DNA from: Chloroflexota bacterium
Lineage (GTDB): Bacteria; Chloroflexota; Anaerolineae; Anaerolineales; Villigracilaceae
DNA: 16,898 nt
Assembly: GCA_016191895.1 (NCBI GenBank)
Contig: JACPVD010000064.1
Span: 1-16,898 of the forward strand
Direction of reading: 5' to 3'
The position numbers and the translations under genes are program-made. The stretch's first letter is position 1, and each line of letters opens with the position of its first letter. Below, one piece after another: positions 15,095-16,898 of the stretch. The notes under the pieces were generated by a model that saw only the letters and a program-made list of their open reading frames with translations, did no database searches and was not told the DNA's origin.

Positions 15095-15499
15095 TTACAC
15101 GCGTCGCTTTTTCGGAGGGCGGCAGCCGTTGTGCGGCACCGGGGTGATATCCGAAATGGAGCGGACTCTCAAGCCCATGGATTGCACGGCGCGGATCGCG
15201 TTTTCGCGTCCGGGGCCGGGGCCTTTTACAAACAGTTCGACTTCCTGCAAGCCAAGTTGCTGGGCGGCCTTCAAGGCCTGTTCGGCGGCAAGGCGGGCGG
15301 CAAAGGGCGTGCTTTTGCGTGAGCCCTTGAAACCGGCGGAACCAGCCGAACCCCAGGCAACGGTGTTGCCTTCGGTGTCGGTGACCGTCACAATGGTGTT
15401 ATTGAAGGAAGCAAAGATATGCACCTGTCCGGAAGACAGGCTGCGCTTTCCCTTTTTTGCGCCCGATGGGCGGCGGGTGGAACGAACACTCTGAGCCAT
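15095..15499 (-). CDS. rpsK: 30S ribosomal protein uS11
   Basis: uS11 lies in the platform of the small subunit near the mRNA exit. The 134-residue protein has the typical [49 protein letters not shown] and the C-terminal [18 protein letters not shown]. It sits between rpsM and rpsD with an AGGT site upstream. Confidence 0.98.
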   Translation of the reverse strand: MAQSVRSTRRPSGAKKGKRSLSSGQVHIFASFNNTIVTVTDTEGNTVAWGSAGSAGFKGSRKSTPFAARLAAEQALKAAQQLGLQEVELFVKGPGPGRENAIRAVQSMGLRVRSISDITPVPHNGCRPPKKRRV

Positions 15500-15522
15500 G
15501 TTTATTTACCTTTCGGGCCGGG

Positions 15523-15909
15523 TTACTTCTTGGCGCCCTTCTTGCGACCGCGGCCGGCAACCGTCTTCTTGGTGCCTTTGCGGACGCGGGCATTCGTGCG
15601 GGTGCGCTGACCGCGCACGGGCAGGTTGCGGCGATGGCGCAAACCACGATACGACCCGATCTCGATCAGGCGTTTAATGCTCATTTGCACTTCGCGGCGC
15701 AGGTCGCCTTCGACCTTGTAATGCTTGGAAATATAATCGCGAATCGCGGCGACTTCCGCTTCGCTTAAATCCTTGATGCGCGTATCTGGATTGACCTTGG
15801 CATTCGCCAAAATGTTCCGTGCGCGCGTCGGACCGATACCGTACAGGTAGGTTATGCCGACTTCAACCCGCTTGTTGCGGGGTAAATCTACGCCTTCAAT
15901 TCTCGCCAT
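15523..15909 (-). CDS. rpsM: 30S ribosomal protein uS13
   Basis: uS13 forms head-to-50S bridges and contacts P-site tRNA. The 128-residue protein begins [26 protein letters not shown] and carries [31 protein letters not shown] with a Lys/Arg-rich tail. It starts 4 bp after rpmJ. Confidence 0.98.
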   Translation of the reverse strand: MARIEGVDLPRNKRVEVGITYLYGIGPTRARNILANAKVNPDTRIKDLSEAEVAAIRDYISKHYKVEGDLRREVQMSIKRLIEIGSYRGLRHRRNLPVRGQRTRTNARVRKGTKKTVAGRGRKKGAKK

Positions 15910-15913
15910 AGGA

Positions 15914-16027
15914 CTAACCCTGTCTCTGTTTATGTTTTGGATTTTCGCAAATGATGAAGATGACTCCCTTGCGCCGGATGATGCGGCACTTGGAACATCG
16001 TTTGCGAATGGAGGGCGAAACTTTCAT
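15914..16027 (-). CDS. rpmJ: 50S ribosomal protein bL36
   Basis: A 37-residue protein starting at ATG 16027 and ending at TAG 15914-15916. The sequence contains [20 protein letters not shown], then a second Cys/His pair in [13 protein letters not shown]. This is the C-X2-C, C-X4-H zinc ribbon of bL36 (C11, C14, C27, H32). AAGGAG 9 nt upstream is a very good ribosome-binding site. It is the first gene of the alpha operon here. Confidence 0.97.
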   Translation of the reverse strand: MKVSPSIRKRCSKCRIIRRKGVIFIICENPKHKQRQG

Positions 16028-16054
16028 GAATTCAGTCTCCTTGCTTGCATATGC

Positions 16055-16072
16055 GGCTGTTTCATCACAGCC
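16055..16072 (-). promoter_or_regulatory. Stem-loop at the 5' end of the rpmJ leader
   Basis: On the minus strand GGCTGT and ACAGCC pair perfectly around a 6-nt loop. The stem starts a few nt after the predicted transcription start and lies about 13 nt upstream of the Shine-Dalgarno sequence. It could be a target for ribosomal-protein feedback or only a 5' stabilising hairpin. Confidence 0.35.
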
Positions 16073-16081
16073 AAAGTTCTG

Positions 16082-16110
16082 ATTATACTGATTGTTTTAT
16101 CAATCGTCCA
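16082..16110 (-). promoter_or_regulatory. Promoter of the rpmJ-rpsM-rpsK-rpsD-rpoA-rplQ operon
   Basis: The minus strand carries TGGACG (16105-16110), a 17-bp spacer and a perfect TATAAT (16082-16087). This is a good housekeeping sigma match, placed between the map stop and rpmJ. Transcription should start near 16075, leaving a leader of about 48 nt. Confidence 0.65.
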
Positions 16111-16132
16111 TACATTCGTTGCCGTCTGCGGG

Positions 16133-16898
16133 TCACAAGACAGTCAGGATGAGAGGATCTCTTTCGGTAACGGCGACCGTGTGCTCGAAATGCGCCGTCA
16201 ATGACCCGTCAGCGGAAACAACCGTCCATTTATCGGGCAGGACGCGGGTCTCGTGCGTCCCAACCAGCACCATCGGTTCGAGAGCAATGGTGATGCCCGG
16301 GCGAAGAAGCATTCCGCTTCCCGCTGAACCGACGTTTGGCACTTGCGGGCCTTCGTGCATGGTACGCCCGACGCCGTGTCCGGTATATTCGCGTGTTACG
16401 TGAAGGCCGTGGCCTTCCACATACTTTTGTATCGCCGCCGAAACGTCCCCGGTGCGCCTGCCTTTTCGCATATGTTCTATGCCGGCGTAGAGCGCGCCTT
16501 CGGTCACTTCGAGCAGTTTTGCCGCCTCTGGGGAGATATCCCCCACTCCGGCAGTGAAAGCGGAGTCGGCGACAAAGCCTTCGTGGATCGTGCCGCAATC
16601 GATCGACACGATGTCCCCATCCTTCAACTTGCGTTTCGGGTGGGGAATTCCATGCACCATCTCGTCGTTGATGCAGACGGTGATGGATGTCGGGAACGGC
16701 GGGTTGCCGTATCCCTTGAAGGGCGATACACATCCGTGTGACTTCAACACTTCCTCAGCAGCCGCGTTGAGGTCCGCTGTCGTCACGCCGGGTTGTAAAC
16801 GTTCTCGTACTGTCGCCAGAACGGTTGCGTTGATTCGTCCTGCCTCGCGCATGATCTTGATTTGCGCGGGGGTTTTTAGGTTGATCTGGCGTTCCCAA
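16133..16898 (-). CDS. map: Methionine aminopeptidase type I (partial, 5' end beyond window)
   Basis: This enzyme removes the initiator Met from nascent proteins. The frame enters from the right edge reading WERQINLKTPAQIKIMREAG. This matches the usual IKTPEDIEKMREAG start, so the ATG at 16852 is internal and only a few N-terminal residues are missing. Metal and catalytic residues are recognisable: His in DEMVHGIP, Asp in VSIDCG and in VADSAF, His in TGHGVGRTMHEGPQVPN, Glu in ALEPM and Glu in AHFEHTVAVTE. The family is certain. It lies just upstream of the alpha operon, as in many bacteria, where adk and secY usually precede it. Confidence 0.96.
   Translation of the reverse strand, partial: WERQINLKTPAQIKIMREAGRINATVLATVRERLQPGVTTADLNAAAEEVLKSHGCVSPFKGYGNPPFPTSITVCINDEMVHGIPHPKRKLKDGDIVSIDCGTIHEGFVADSAFTAGVGDISPEAAKLLEVTEGALYAGIEHMRKGRRTGDVSAAIQKYVEGHGLHVTREYTGHGVGRTMHEGPQVPNVGSAGSGMLLRPGITIALEPMVLVGTHETRVLPDKWTVVSADGSLTAHFEHTVAVTERDPLILTVL

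Noticed and set aside
16028..16132. A small infA gene in the map-rpmJ gap
   Set aside because: The 105 bp are too short for IF-1 (about 72 residues) and no IF-1-like reading is present.

Overview
The window looks like chromosomal DNA from a member of the Chloroflexota, most likely class Anaerolineae. This is inferred, not proven. It rests on the mix of Pro/Thr-rich LysM and LCP envelope proteins, a MazG that carries a remnant of a methylase-like N-lobe, the ribosomal protein gene order, and families of short palindromic repeats. The DNA is GC-rich, and no tRNA, rRNA, insertion sequence or CRISPR array was seen.

Left part (1-3.8 kb). On the minus strand lie minC and then a partial minD, the division-site inhibitor pair. 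The 226-bp gap between them holds two inverted repeats. Divergent from minC are a small lipoprotein with one EF-hand-like loop and a PAPS-type sulfotransferase. A strong palindrome follows the sulfotransferase.

Middle part (3.8-10 kb). A membrane-anchored TPR protein (minus) and a large sensor kinase-like protein (plus) diverge from a 66-bp spacer. Each has a TATAAT box ending 9 nt before its ATG, so both transcripts are probably nearly leaderless. The kinase-like protein has seven predicted membrane segments, a GAF-like domain, a coiled coil, HisKA and HATPase domains, but a glutamine sits where the phosphoacceptor histidine should be. It overlaps a double-LysM protein by one base. An LCP (LytR-CpsA-Psr) lipoprotein gene follows, split from its LytR_C domain by an in-frame TAA.

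Right part (10-16.9 kb). All genes are on the minus strand. In transcription order they are map (partial), rpmJ, rpsM, rpsK, rpsD, rpoA, rplQ, truA, rplM, rpsI and mazG. This is the classical alpha operon joined to the rplQ-truA-rplM-rpsI block. A good promoter with a hairpin leader sits between map and rpmJ. infA, often found there, is missing from this spot.

The most unusual features are: three palindromic elements built from 7-bp units, direct then inverted, within 2.1 kb (one lies inside the mazG reading frame, one between rpsI and mazG, one between truA and rplQ); the His-less kinase; the nonsense-split LCP gene; and two near-identical long hairpins 4.7 kb apart.
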